Assembly: GCA_002633025.1 (NCBI GenBank)
Contig: NMRB01001302.1
Span: 103,154 to 167,153 of the forward strand
Direction: 5' to 3'
Source of the DNA: Notospermus geniculatus
Taxonomy: Eukaryota > Nemertea > Pilidiophora > Heteronemertea > Lineidae
Length of the DNA: 64,000 bases
Shown here piece after piece: positions 1 to 11,504 of this stretch. The translations under genes and the position numbers were made by a program. Below the pieces are notes generated by a model, which searched no databases, had not been told where the DNA came from, and saw only the letters and a program-made list of their open reading frames with translations. Each line of letters begins with the position of its first letter. Position 1 is the first letter of the stretch.

Positions 1-43
1 ATCATGTCGTGCTTGGCGCAAGTTTTCAAATTGCAACACCTCA

Positions 44-120
44 CTGCGAATGAAAAATATGTGCAGAATGTACATCATGTGCATAACTCAAAGTATTCTG
101 CGCATATTTTTCATTCGCAG
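44..120. repeat. Near-perfect hairpin, 26-bp arms
   Basis: Arms 44-69 and 95-120 are inverted copies differing at one base, separated by 25 bases. No protein or target-site duplication is visible. It may be a very small foldback element. Confidence 0.75.
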
Positions 121-160
121 ACTGATGTATATCAACCCTGAAGTTTTCTTTAATTTTGAG

Positions 161-402
161 TAGGACTTGGGATCCTAGATTTCTATCGTAACGGAAGTCC
201 GCCTGGGACCACTGTTTCTAAATGTTGGACCTCTATTCCTAAGGAAGTGCAGTCCTAGGACTATGGTTCCTAGGAATCTTGGTCCTAGGACTACAGTTCC
301 TAGTTGTCCAGGACCGTAGGACTTAGATTCCTAAGAGTTAGGGTCCGTAGGACTTAGAATCCTAGGAGTTAGGGTCCCGCGGACCCTACTTACTAGGACC
401 TG
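161..402. repeat. Degenerate tandem array built on CCTAGGA
   Basis: About eight imperfect units of roughly 30 bp repeat words such as GTCCTAGGACT and TAGATTCCTAGGAGT. The core CCTAGG is itself palindromic. No coding potential is seen. Confidence 0.75.
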
Positions 403-659
403 GGTTACTTTCACACCTGTACAGCGAAGTCTTCGCCACAGCAGAATGAATTATTCTCTTACACATGTATAGGCTTTCCTAAATAAATGTGATTCATTCT
501 TGGCAAAATTGTATTGGACCGAGTCTCTAGTCATAATTAGCAGACTTTATCCCATCCAAACATGCACACTTGGTGAATAAAATTTGACATCATCCACGAA
601 CCTTCCTAAGACTGCAGTACCTCTTATGCCTCAGCCTATCAAACTGAGGCGTCAAATGT

Positions 660-690
660 CAGCTGAGCGCAAGGCCCATGGGCCTCTTGT
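660..690 (+). repeat. 31-bp dispersed direct repeat, copy 1
   Basis: These 31 bases recur exactly at 41813-41843. They end in the motif GGCCCATGGGCCTCTTGT. The flanks differ, so this looks like a short shared terminus of an unidentified element. From 691 to 1150 nothing recognisable is seen. Confidence 0.6.
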
Positions 691-1160
691 TTGGTTAGAT
701 ACGTGTTCTTAACTAACTGATAGCTCTCCAGGGGCATGTGCCATAACGCACAGCGCCGCCTGTTTATTAACGGTAACACTACGCTAATCAAAACAAAAAT
801 AAATAGAGCCCGCCGGGCAATATCTTCCGGACGTCTCCCTTTAAAGTAGATCAGAGGCCTATAGATCTTTTTCTAAGCCACCCAAACACTGACACATTGC
901 ACGGCAACCAGGCGGATGCGCATGAGCCGGTTCGCACAGCGCTACTCTCGAACATGTCGTGGGTCGCCAAAGTCTGCCTTGTTCTTGTGTTTCGCCAAGA
1001 TTTCATAGGTTAGTGCATTATACTTACAAAATACCGTATTCACATGTTTCAAACCTGTTAAACGTATTCTAAGCAACTTGTGCAGGCAACGCTTAGTTTC
1101 GGTGGATTATCAAATGGAAAAAACCATTATGACGAGGAGCGTTTTGCCAAACAGCGTCTA

Positions 1161-1232
1161 AGTGTTCGGGGCCGAAGAAAACAGTTTGTTGTTTTTATAG
1201 ATCGAACACTCTTACATTCACGTTGCTAGCGG
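1161..1232 (+). promoter_or_regulatory. Putative TATA core promoter of secreted-protein gene 1
   Basis: TTTTTATAG lies at 1192-1200, about 100 bp before the start codon, leaving room for an initiation site near 1225-1232. It is bracketed by an 8-bp inverted repeat (AGTGTTCG 1161-1168, CGAACACT 1203-1210). The same TATA and bracket recur at 13684-13735 ahead of the duplicated signal-peptide exon, whereas much of the sequence around them has diverged. Seen: motif and conservation. Inferred: promoter role. Confidence 0.5.
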
Positions 1233-1303
1233 TGTAACAGGAAGGCAGGTCGTGAGTTACCTATTTTATATCTTTCAACGGACCAATAGAGGTATAGTAC
1301 AAA

Positions 1304-1400
1304 ATGAGGATCATGCTTATCCTGTTACCATGGTTATTTGTAACGTATCAACAAACTTTTAGTCTTTTGGCACCAATAGAACCTTTACCGAACGTATCTG
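1304..1400 (+). CDS. Secreted-protein gene 1, exon 1 (signal peptide)
   Basis: The ATG opens 32 codons plus one base and stops at a strong donor, TCTG|GTGAGT. The peptide starts MRIMLILLPWLFVTYQQ, with a hydrophobic core typical of a signal peptide, and ends PLPNVS. A near copy lies at 13842-13938; of nine codon differences six are synonymous, as expected for a coding exon under constraint. The donor phase (1) fits the acceptor at 11803-11805, giving a 113-residue secreted product. The intron would be about 10.4 kb and filled with inverted-repeat transposons. The exact function is unknown. The main doubt is whether a nearer, missed exon lies inside the long intron. Confidence 0.7.
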
Positions 1401-1764
1401 GTGAGTCTTTCGGATATTAGTACAGTTTAGAAGTATTGTTTTTTTACATGTTCAAGAATGGTTTACATTCCCTTTGGAGTAGTAAATTACATTCTCAGCC
1501 CTGCTGGTTACAGAGATAATGGATGCAGACGGACCGGAATGCTCAGAATTGTCAGTGAGGAATTTCACACGTTAATGGCATTGGCCGATGCCGTGGAGTT
1601 CTCCCTCAAACATGGTATCTGAAGAATCCATTACAAGTTCCCGCTCCTGTCACACGTCAAACTTCTCAGTCTCTTAACGACACAATATAGTGGCAAGTCG
1701 TTGGGACTTGAGATGAGACTTGACATGCCCAAGCGACACCAAGAACCAGTACCGGTGTCTTATA

Positions 1765-2574
1765 TCGGGTGGCCCAAAAAAAACATGCCGAACTTCAAAT
1801 CTTGATTTCTCAACAACTGCCCATTAGAATTCAATGAAATTTGGCACCATATCATTTAAAGATGTTTTGTTTAACTTGTGAAATTTTTGCTTTGATAGCT
1901 TTGGTATTAGGGCCGTATCACTCAATTTAAAAATCATAGGGAAAATATGCGATTCCGGAGTCCTATAAGAAACGGGTGGATGAAAATTTCCCGAACTTTA
2001 AATTTTCATTTCTCAAAAACACTTTACCACAACTTAATGAAATTTTGTCTAACACCGCCTCGTGATATTGGCTCTAATATGTAAAAGTATTAATCCAATA
2101 ACTTCAGTGTCTACTCCGTGGCGCTCATTACTAAAACGCCATATTTGAATCTAGCGTTTCAAAGTTTCACCATTGTCTCTTAAAATATGATCAATGATTA
2201 CTATGGTTTTTAAATTTGGTGCCACAGTCTTAATACCAAAGATATTGAGCTGAAACTTTCACATTGTAGAAACATTGCCACGGATCAGTATTGAATAAAT
2301 TTTCTTGGGGTTATAATAGATAGGTTTTCAGAAATAGCAATTTGAAGTTCAGGATGGGTTTTTTCGTATCTTATTGGATTCCGGAATCACATTTTTTCCC
2401 TGTGATTTTTAAATTGAATGATACGGCCCTAATACCAAAGCTATCAAAACAAAAATTTCACACGTTAAACAAAACATCTTTAAATGATATGGTGCCAAAT
2501 TTCATTGAATTCTAATGGGCAGTTGTTGAGAAATCAAGATTTGAAGTTCGGCACGTTTTTTTTGGGCCACCCGA
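1765..2574. mobile_element. Mariner/Tc1-type foldback element with TA duplication
   Basis: TA at 1763-1764 and 2575-2576 flanks an 810-bp element whose long arms begin TCGGGTGGCCCAAAAA. The left arm (1765 to about 2005) pairs with the right arm (about 2330 to 2574). No transposase frame is left, so it is non-autonomous. It sits in intron 1 of secreted-protein gene 1. Confidence 0.8.
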
Positions 2575-2782
2575 TAGAACGAATACTGGTGGTTTAGCAA
2601 AGGCTATAAATTAGTTGATCCTACGCCATCACTGCAAGGACCAGATCTGGGACCCAGTCAGCAAATTTGTTCATTGTCAGTCAGAAAATTCAGCTTTTTG
2701 TAAACCATAACCATCTTTTTCCCTGCCAAATTCCCTATTTAGACTATTTTCAACTTGCTTTGTCATGTGATATTTTGTGTCA

Positions 2783-3376
2783 CACCTTACCGGATAGCGT
2801 TAACGGACATCCGACGGAGCAAAAGTATCCGGTGGTGAGAGTCGTAGGCCCTCAGGAACGGAAGAAATTATAGAGAACACCAAGGGTGTACGTTGCTGTC
2901 TGTTCGGGAGCCGTTACATTTACGGTAGTAACACTGTACGTATCCTGAAGTCATCAGTTTTGTCCCGTGGACCCCGTTACGCATCCGTCGCATCCGACAT
3001 TCATCAGTCTCCGTGCGTTCCTTATACACGGGGTACACCTCCGTTTCACCGGTTGCAGGTCAGAGAGTAGTCCGACCGCGAGTCAGACTCCGCCGGACTC
3101 AACGAATACGAACTGACAAGTACAGGGCGAGCAACGAGTTCTGAACAAAATGAATGCACAGCGCACAACAACCGTACAAACACCGGACGCCTTCGTTCGG
3201 TGATGTCCGTTCAACGTTTTGTGCATGCACCAAAGTTCCCGCCGGATGGAACGGACCTTGTCTGACAAGGTACCCATTTCCCAAACGAGAAATGGACAAG
3301 AAACGCATGCGAACAGATAATGAACGGATTCAAATTTTGCTCTCCGTCGGACGTCCGTTAACGCGATCCGGCAAGC
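2783..3376. mobile_element. Foldback element, arms of about 42 bp
   Basis: Sequence 2783-2822 containing GCGTTAACGGAC is inverted at 3336-3376. Several overlapping open frames inside it on both strands look like by-products of the inverted structure. No target-site duplication is clear. Confidence 0.65.
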
Positions 3377-3799
3377 TGTGGCATGCAGAGCCAAACGAAA
3401 GGTCTTGTCATCATAATTCTTTGCAATTAACCTGCAGTTTTGTTGAGGGCGGATTTCAACGCGAAGGATTCAAATATCAGGTAGAAGTATTCGAAAGAAT
3501 AGAAGTTGCATGACAATGCATTTACCTCGGAAATAAAGACATGGCCATGTAACCACTGCCGCACCTTCCTGATAATGCCACCCGGGTAGAATTGTGACCT
3601 GGAAGTGAGACGGTTGTGAAACACTCGTTATATTAATTGTTGGCACATCTCGTGAGTGAAGGACACTTGTTGTGACTCTTGTTCAAGGGAGCCGTACATG
3701 TAGATGGAAGATCGCCGGTCCTTTGACGCTTCTGATATGATAATGTTGGATGAGCTAAGTCCCAGTGGATATGTCGGCTCTCTTTTGATCTCATATTAA

Positions 3800-4703
3800 G
3801 GGCTAGGTTCAGTGACCAAATTTTCTGAGTCCAGTTTTTGAAAATGTCAAGTATCTTTGAAATGACCTAGCCATTTTAACTTGCAGCTACACTAAATGTA
3901 TCAGAGGGACTGTGCAATAACAAAAATGTGAAGTTTCTCACTTGCTGATGACCCTTTCGGTACATACATGTATTGCGGCTTTGTAACAAAGAACCAAGAA
4001 ATTATTTTCTGTGTACTTGTAGCTTTGGGTTTGTATCTACACGGCAATGAAGCCAGAATTTCAAAATTTGTGGCGAAACCTGACTATAATGGTGTTTTTT
4101 CTCGATATTATTTTCTGCTCAAATGTCGGTCTTAAGACAGGGGCTTCTAGACTAAACCCTCTGAACTCAATGCACTGCATGCTGGTAGGCCCACCCCTAT
4201 TCAGAATGTACAGTGGCATGATGATGTAAGCCTGCCCTGGCACTCCTGTCATGTGAATAGAATTACAAGACTGCGTGATTCCATAATACAAGTCATTGGG
4301 TTACCATAGCAGTCAACTGTTGTTATTGCTCAGTGTGTGGAGTGGTCAAACCTCAAATAAAGGGCATAGCTTCAGATAGTTCTGACAAAGTTGAGATTTT
4401 CTTGACAATGGAAACAAATTTTTGAATTCTGGCTTCATTGCCGTGTAGAGACAAACCAAAGTTACTAGTATACAGAAGATAATATCTTGATTCTTTGTAA
4501 TAAGGCGGCATTATGTACCGAAAGCTGTACCCTTTGTTTCAGCTAATGAGTGGATCGGCCAGACACTAATTTGTTGTTTTAGTTATCACATTGTCCTCCT
4601 GATACTTTATGTGCAGGTGCAAAGTAATAACATTGGGCCATTTTAAAGATATTTGACCTTTTAGAAAACTGGGATTGGAAATTTTGGTCGCTGAACCTAG
4701 CCC
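3800..4703. mobile_element. TTAA-flanked inverted-repeat element (piggyBac-type)
   Basis: TTAA at 3796-3799 and 4704-4707 flanks termini GGGCTAGGTTCAGTGACC and their inverted copy. Inner arms also pair (about 4035-4060 with 4425-4450). At 904 bp with no transposase it is non-autonomous. It shares its right TTAA with the next element. Confidence 0.85.
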
Positions 4704-4707
4704 TTAA

Positions 4708-5636
4708 AGCTGAACTGCATGGACAAAAACCACAGCGCCGCAGTATGGTGGTCTACAGAAGTGCAAACGCCCTTCGAAACACCTCCAGAATATGATAGAC
4801 CACCAGCGTATTTGGTGGCGCCACTGTATTCAATCTCAGGCTTTCTATCGAGACACATCAAGAGATAGTGTCCAAGTGACAGAGCCTGGGTAGACTTAGT
4901 ACAATCCGTAGGAACTTGAGCATGAGGTTGGTCAGGGTTCTTTAGTGCTTGCGCGCAGTTAAAATATGTGGTACAATGGCAATAACTTCACCACAAATAA
5001 TTCACCACTCGTGTGAGTTTCAGAAACTCAATTTGGTATCATTGCAAACATGTTGCACATGAATCTTATTTTATTTCTTTTGCCATAGTTTTGTTATTTG
5101 AATATATTTTCACAGAACCGCAATGTACTTGATATGAGCAATAATGCATACATGACTCGCGCGATGTGTGTGTATTTGGAGAAAGATTTAATTGATTGCG
5201 GTAATTATGACCAAAGAGATAAAATAAGAATTATCCTCAACCTATACATAATGCTATCTGATGACGTTGATATACGTCAAATGAGTGTTGTATTGTTTTT
5301 GAATGCATAAATGTTTTTAACTGGTGCTTTGGTAACACCATACATGTAAAGAAGACGTGAATACTATAGAATAGTGACCGACTTTACTCTCTGGTTCGGT
5401 AAGAACCTAAGGCCTTCGACCTGCAGAAGTCACTGGATGCCATGTCTTGATGTTGCTCTATTGACTGACTCAGGGTGAATACAGTGGCGCCACCAAATTG
5501 CCTGGTAGTCTATCATGTTTCGGAGGTGTTTAGAAAGTGCCTTATTTTCGTTTGCATTTTTCTTTTGACCACCACCGTGGCGTGGTGGTCTTTTTTTAGT
5601 GCTCGGATCTCCAGTTTTTGTTCATGCAGTTCAGCT
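4708..5636. mobile_element. TTAA-flanked inverted-repeat element abutting its neighbour
   Basis: Termini AGCTGAACTGCATGGAC and the inverted copy are flanked by TTAA at 4704-4707 and 5637-5640. Arms extend about 130 bp and include GGTGGCGCCACTGTATTCA and its complement. It resembles the element at 8465-9098 in terminal sequence and layout. Confidence 0.85.
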
Positions 5637-5731
5637 TTAACTGCGATATTTGTCTACTTCAACTGCGTTTATAGCCCACGTTTGTGTAGAGTCATTCGCG
5701 AACTTATGAAATGGCATACAAATGTGGCCTG

Positions 5732-6742
5732 TGTACACCTTTAATCAAAAGTAAATGCATAGCTAATAAACTTAAATATTTCCCAAAATCTTCAGCGGAT
5801 CAACCTTTGCTTTTCACGGCAGTTATTTAGGGCATCAAGACAAATTTTGATACCAAAAATATCATGAACTTGCATGAGTTGTATTTTTGACAAAAGTTTG
5901 GAATTTCCATAAAAAAGTGTGATTTTCCATCGCATATTTTTTAGAAGTGAAACCAACGTCACTTTAAAGCCTGTTTGTTTCCCAGCAAAATTATTTTTTC
6001 AGGTTCAAAAAATTCCGTGGTGAACAGAAGTTACAGAGCATTTTCCAAAATGAATTTCGTTCAGTTTTCCAGTCAAGTCAGGGCTATTCCTTCGGTCTCA
6101 TTTAGATCTACCCAGTCTGCTGAATATTGTGAATAGGCCTATTCATGGCCTAGTCAACAATAGTTACTCCTGATAACACTCCATCGAGTAATCCAAGGGC
6201 AGGCGGTCTTTTGTGTGAGATGAGTGGCGGTGTCACCTTTCTTAATTCCTCCTTACAATTCCTTGCCAATGAAGGCAGAACCTACGTAACCTCTTATGGA
6301 ACCTACGTAACCTCTTATGGAATTGACGCCATTTACTCTTCCGTGAGCTTGGTCTTGGGACAATAAGGAAAGGTCGACTATAAAATAAGACTTGAACTGT
6401 TGACTGGAGTTTCGACTGAAACGTTCGAATAAATTCTCCATAATTACGACATGGAAGCTCCAATTGAAAATTTGAAAATTTATTCGTGTATAGAAACAGG
6501 AAAGCTTTAAAATGACGTTGGTTTCACTTCAAAAAAATATGCGATTGAAAATCACACTTTTTTATAGAAATTTCGAACGTTTGTCAAAAATACAACTCAT
6601 GCAAGTTCATGATATTTTTAGTCTCAAAATGTGTCTTGATGCCCTAAATAACTGCCCTGAAAAGCAAAGGTTGATCCGCTGAAGATTTTGGGAAATATTT
6701 AAGTTTATTAGCTGTGCATTTACTTTTGATTAAGGGTGTACA
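5732..6742. mobile_element. Long-armed foldback element ending TGTACACC
   Basis: Left arm 5732-5970 is the inverted copy of right arm about 6500-6742, with termini TGTACACCTTTAATCAAAAG. The unpaired centre holds two exact 21-bp units at 6280-6321. No coding sequence is supported. Confidence 0.8.
6280..6321. repeat. Exact 21-bp tandem duplication
   Basis: Two identical units containing CCTACGTAACCTCTTATGG lie back to back in the centre of the surrounding foldback element. Confidence 0.85.
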
Positions 6743-6774
6743 ATTGTGCATATACTCTAGTTTCATCGATTTAA

Positions 6775-6989
6775 AGCACCACGGTATTGCCACTTTCTGT
6801 CGACAGCCGGCGCCACCGGTACCCGTTCTCCAATACTGTAGTTAAGCCTTGGCCCTTTCGCCCCAGTGTTGGAGAATGTATTACACTACAGTACACGTAG
6901 TAGCATGCGTAGTTTACCAAGTCGTCAATAGAGGTCTCCCTTATCGCGGGTAGGTGTAACGCAGGATTGGGAAACAATACAGTGGTCCT
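6775..6989. mobile_element. 215-bp TTAA-flanked MITE
   Basis: TTAA at 6771-6774 and 6990-6993 bounds termini AGCACCACGGTATTG and an imperfect inverted copy (CAATACAGTGGTCCT). Termini are related to those at 28959 and 55349. Confidence 0.7.
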
Positions 6990-7630
6990 TTAAGACCGGT
7001 TCATTATGAGTGCCTGTAACCGCCCCGTGCAGGACAGCGTGAATAGGCCCACGGTCCCTTGTTGTTCATTGGCGCACATTTTCTACTCGTGCTGTTGGGT
7101 TGCAAGTGACTCGTGGTTGTCAGTACGGATAAACAGATTGCTGTGTGTGGTTTAAGCTGTGACCGTGTGGTTGATCAATTTCTTTTCCGTTGTGTTATGT
7201 CTGTCGTTCGGGGACCATGACGTACACAGGGTGATTCAGAAAAAAAAATTCAACAAATAACCAGCTTGGCAGATTCTTTTTTTATCGGAGCTGACGGGAA
7301 TTGTCGTCGTCGCGTACCTGAACTTGAATTCATATACCGGTACCCAGTAAAAAATTGGAAAAGAAATGCAGACTTATGGCTGTTTCTAATGCTGAGTGAT
7401 GAAATAATCTTTCGAAAATGCAATGACAAATTCAGTCACTCTGTTCTCATGATGATGTCATACTGCACTATGAGCCTAGTCCATTACGATATCATGCTCA
7501 GCAATGTCAACAAATTCGGGTTCCTCATCCTCATCCTCCCCATTTAGGACTTCATTAATTTTCATTGACACCCAAGGTTTTGTCACCTGTTGGGGCAACA
7601 ACCAGCTTAAGAAAACTTCCGATACTTTAA

Positions 7631-7904
7631 AGCCGCACAGTATGCACAGCTAAATCACTTCCAGTTCGGCCGAATTTTAGTGCAACCTCGTTTACAGGCG
7701 TGCGTGTTGTATAGAACAATGGAACCACATATTACAGCATTATCCTGTATCGCGGTTCGGGGAATCACCAATGCTGCGTGTAGTCTTGCGCAGCCAGCCG
7801 TTTCGTTCCACAGTACTGCAATAACGGATTCCCAGATTCGAAACAGCGCCTGGGTCACCGACAATGCTCGCCGATTATAACCCACCTGTCTATACTGTGC
7901 AGCT
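7631..7904. mobile_element. 274-bp TTAA-flanked MITE with nested remnant
   Basis: TTAA at 7627-7630 and 7905-7908 flanks termini AGCCGCACAGTAT and ATACTGTGCAGCT. Inside, about 7781-7863, is a very short derivative of the TAGTCTCG family also present at 23388 and 55968. From 6994 to 7626 only low-complexity single-copy sequence is seen. Confidence 0.75.
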
Positions 7905-8123
7905 TTAAGTTAGAACTTAATCAACTTAGATTTTCCAAAAAAACAACTTGAGGTTCCATTCTTATGAAACACCGCGTATAGTGGTGGGCCCAGTCATGCA
8001 AAGCGGACGATCAGTTATTGCGGTAGGCCTACTCATTCGGCATCGGTTATCCAGGCATTGCTTACGAATCGTGATGTAAACATAACACAACGCGCAGGCA
8101 AGACGTCAATCATACACCAGCCC

Positions 8124-8283
8124 TCCAATGCAAAAATGCAGTAACTCCTATTTTGGAAAAGAAGTTACTGCCTTTTTGCATTGTATTTTGCATTGTATTT
8201 TGCTCTGGATTTCCTGATAAAATTTTCTATATCAATGTTTCTCAAAACTATGAAAAATCAAGTTACTGCCTTTTTGCATTGGA
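8124..8283. mobile_element. 160-bp palindromic MITE, TCCAATGCAAAAA termini
   Basis: The first 22 bases (TCCAATGCAAAAATGCAGTAAC) are inverted at the right end with small changes. The interior repeats TTTTGCATTGTATT. No coding content. Confidence 0.7.
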
Positions 8284-8663
8284 CGGCTGACATGGTCAGC
8301 GGTCATGCCGATTTAGAGGAATCACAGGAAATACGGTCTGCAGCCCATCAGTCACATAACTATCATGTACTCTAAATATAAACACAACCATGTGTACGTG
8401 TTAACATCATAATAAGCTTAGGCCCATATTCCAGAAGCCTCCTTAACTCTAAGGTCCACTTAAAGCTGACGTGAACGAACAAAAAGCCCTCATGCGGCGA
8501 GCAAGAGAATTGCAAACGCCCTGCAAACACCTCAAACGAAGGCTCCAAACATGATACACCCCACGACGCCAGGAGGGCGCCATCTTATTTGCCTTCAGGC
8601 AACAGAGCTGTCAACATATCCGGCTACCTCTTACACTGCTCAAGAAAAAAATTGTATTCATTT

Positions 8664-8730
8664 AGACGGGATTCGAACCGTCGACCATCTGATGTGTAAC
8701 CCACCACTCAATCCACTGGGCCAACGAGCC
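8664..8730 (-). repeat. tRNA-like module with B box
   Basis: On the minus strand it begins GGCTCGTTGGCCCAGTGGAT, resembling a D arm and A box, and ends with the B-box word GGTTCGAATCCC. The cloverleaf is imperfect, so a tRNA-derived repeat is more likely than a working tRNA. Confidence 0.55.
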
Positions 8731-8828
8731 AACTGACAGGGACATGATTTATGTTTGTCATAGACGTAGGCCTTCGACTTACGTTATAATGCTACGAATA
8801 AGAGAAAACATGTGAAGTCTTCCAACAA

Positions 8829-8900
8829 GTTCGGTGGCCGAATGGGGAAGACGGTAGAACAGAGACAACAAGGCGCGGGTTCGATTCCCAGCTGGGTCAA
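8829..8900 (+). repeat. tRNA-like module with B box and T-run
   Basis: It has GGTGGCCGAATGG near the 5' end, GGGTTCGATTCCC as B box at 8878-8890, and a run of T just downstream that could end Pol III transcription. The anticodon arm is not convincing. Confidence 0.55.
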
Positions 8901-9304
8901 TTTTTTTCTTTCAAAAAAAGTGTTCGGCAGGAGCTCACCATAGGATGTTGACACCTCGAAAGCTCGATGACAAATAAGGTGGCGCCCTCCTGACCTCGTG
9001 GGGCCTATCATGTTCTGAGCCTTGCTTTGAGGTATCTGCAGGGCGTTTGCAATTCTCTTGCTCGCCGCATGAGGGCTTTTTGTTCGTTCACGTCAGCTTT
9101 AAGCTTTTTGTATTCTGCCCTGCAAACAATAGCTAAAGGTAAACCGTAGAGTTAAGGAAGCTTCTAGAATACGGCCCTTAGTGTAACTTGCAATTCGGCC
9201 ATATTCTCCTAATGTGCTGTATTTCGGTCCTCAAGTCATCAGGCTCTCTTATCATCAACCTCAGTGATGCTGAAAGGGTCCTGGATATATACAAAGATTA
9301 CCCG

Positions 9305-9590
9305 GGATCTCAATCTTCACTAAAACAATACCCTGGGTATAGTTTCGGTGGCCGAACATCACCCGGCATCGTCGAATGACACCTGGATTCGTGGTTATCT
9401 CGCCCGTGGGCACGTGACCGCCTGAGGAATGTCATGAACAGCTACACTGAACAAGTACCGCGGCGCGAGACCGCGAGATTCCACAAGATTTCTGAATAGG
9501 ACTCGTTCGTAGGCACTGATTGCGGGTGTTGGGTGATGTTCAGCTACCGAAACTACACCCAGGGTATTGTTTTCGTGAAGATTGAGATCC
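9305..9590. mobile_element. 286-bp foldback element ending GGATCTCAATCTTCAC
   Basis: Arms of about 58 bp share CAATACCCTGGGTATAGTTTC in inverted orientation. No clear target duplication was found. The flanks (9180-9300, 9600-9970) hold nothing recognisable. Confidence 0.75.
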
Positions 9591-9979
9591 TGGACGCAAA
9601 GGACCCGGAACGCCGCGCAGCGGCCAGATAGCGAAGCTGCTGACGTCACAGGCGGTCCGACTCTGAATTTCTCCTCATGTAAGAAATTCAGCTTCTGGAA
9701 AACAGCGTGCCAAAAACACACAATACGGCATTGTTAAGCGCTCAAACTTCGCATGAAAGTTAAGGAGGACTGGGAATGATGTATCGATGGCGCAATTAGT
9801 CACTTCGCTCAGCAGTTTGTTTGTAAATTTAGATTTAATTTCAAACTTATGATTTGATGACGTCACGATGACGTCACAGATTTACCCAAAGCGAATCATA
9901 GCAACGCTACCGTGCGTTGCCGTTGAGGTGTAGCGCACGTCACTGCTGTTGCACGTCTTCGTGGCGTTGCACGTCTTGT

Positions 9980-10047
9980 TGGTTCACGGCGGCGGAATGA
10001 TCGTTGCTTCACAACCCAGCGCCCCGGGGTTCGAATCCCGTCCACTG
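9980..10047 (+). repeat. tRNA-like module, possible SINE head
   Basis: A perfect B box GGTTCGAATCC lies near 10028 after a GC-rich tRNA-like stretch and is followed by TTTTTTATTT, a plausible Pol III stop. No matching A box is certain, so this is tentative. Confidence 0.45.
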
Positions 10048-10312
10048 TTTTTTATTTATCATCTTTTGTATTTTATTCTTTTTCTCTTCATTAAGTTATT
10101 TTTCGTGAATGTTGCAATTGCTACCATATGCGAAATAAATCATTCAATTAAGGCACAGGATAATCGAGAATTACGACAGGGGTACAGCAGTCAGTATTTT
10201 CACTCTGGGCCTTGGCCTAATCCTGATTCTGATGGCAAATGTATCAAAACTGCCGTAACAATAGCAGTAACTGGTTTTACCATATAAAAGCAAAAATGAC
10301 GTAGACTACTAA

Positions 10313-10365
10313 CTGTTTCCCTGGCTTCAGGGACATTAACGTGTCCGCTGGAGCCAGGGAAACAG
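10313..10365. repeat. 53-bp hairpin
   Basis: CTGTTTCCCTGGCTTCAGG and its near-exact complement are separated by a few bases. There is no flanking duplication. Between 10370 and 11500 no exon with splice support was found. Confidence 0.7.
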
Positions 10366-11504
10366 CCCAGTGGCCCCATCACCAACAACACACCCAACAA
10401 ACAAAATATCTCATTGCCCAGTTCCTTCCACTGGGTAATCTTTGTATATACCCAGGACGACATTTATCCTTTCAGCCTCAGTGATGATGAGTTTTTAAAA
10501 AAACTCAACAGCCCAGGAAATGTTATGAAATAAATGTACTGGTAAAATATTTGTACCGGTACCCAATATATACATAATCATACGGGGATTTTCTGGATTT
10601 TCCATGGATTCCTGTGATTCCTCGACATGGCCATGGTTAGCTCTATTCATGGATTCGAACCATGCGGTGCAAAGTTATGCAGAGTGGGCGTGGCTTGAAT
10701 TTCCACGACCGGTCTTTAATCGATGAAACTAGAGTAATTATTCCTCACTAAAAATGAAACGGCACGTATGCTTTCATTTCTCGTCAACAGTGTCAGTGGA
10801 AGGACACAGTACGTTACATCAAACGTTTTTGACAAAGTTCTCAGATTTATTGACCGGACTGCCTGCGTGTCACTGTTATCGCCTGTCCGTTTACCAGTAC
10901 ACAGAATGACTATGATTTTCTACCTCAGAGTTGATTTCTGGTTGAAGAAAGATAGATGTGTTTTGTCGAAAATATACGATAGAAATATTTTGGCCATATT
11001 TGTTCTTAGTAGGTTGGTCCGGTTGGGATTCGCAAGGATAGGCAGGCGAAGGGTGTCTTGGGCAACGTACATTGGTGGCACACAAAAGCGACTGAATGGC
11101 TGGAATGAGATTATTATAACTGCGGAAGGGATGAGCAATATCTACAACGTATCAGTTGTGTTCATTGTCAACAGGAAAAGATTAAAACATTTTCCGTTGA
11201 AAGAATACTCATATTCTACACTCTCACAAAATATCAATATTAGAGAGTTTTTGATTGGCCAATTCAGGGAGATGCGTGAGCACGCCATTACCTTCACCGG
11301 TTATCTTGCCCGGTTGATGATATTTGACTCCATTCTTACCGACAAAGATATCACAAGAAAAAATATGTGTAAGTATGCGATGAGGGGTGAGAAACAGAGA
11401 TGAAAGCTAAAGCAATTTTAAGTCTTCACATACATGTAGCCAGTAGACCTATCCGGCGTGATGATTGTTCACTTCTCTTTAGGACCAAAACATGGTTTAT
11501 TGCA

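Larger units (their letters stand above)
8465..9098. mobile_element. TTAA-flanked element carrying two tRNA-like modules
   Basis: TTAA at 8461-8464 and 9099-9102 bounds termini AGCTGACGTGAACGAAC with arms of about 140 bp that include GGAGGGCGCCA. The unpaired centre holds two tRNA-like segments in opposite orientation (8664-8730 minus, 8829-8900 plus). No transposase is present. Confidence 0.85.
8420..9178. mobile_element. GGCCC-ended MITE interrupted by a TTAA element
   Basis: Outer arms 8420-8460 and 9145-9178 pair (CCTTAACTCTA with TAGAGTTAAGG). The element at 8465-9098 is inserted between them. Related short palindromes lie at 48626-48743 and 59730-59847. Confidence 0.65.

Noticed and set aside
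161-402. CRISPR-like periodic repeat
   Set aside because: Units are degenerate and there are no unique spacers between identical repeats; the genome is eukaryotic.
3083-3513. Frames of 103 and 119 codons on opposite strands
   Set aside because: They overlap fully and lie in a foldback element. Neither shows a motif or splice context.
10768-11403. 211-codon open frame on plus
   Set aside because: It is long, but no acceptor, donor or family motif supports it. Its residues are unlike any domain I know, and overlapping open frames exist on the other strand. It lies in an intron next to MITEs. RNA evidence could change this.
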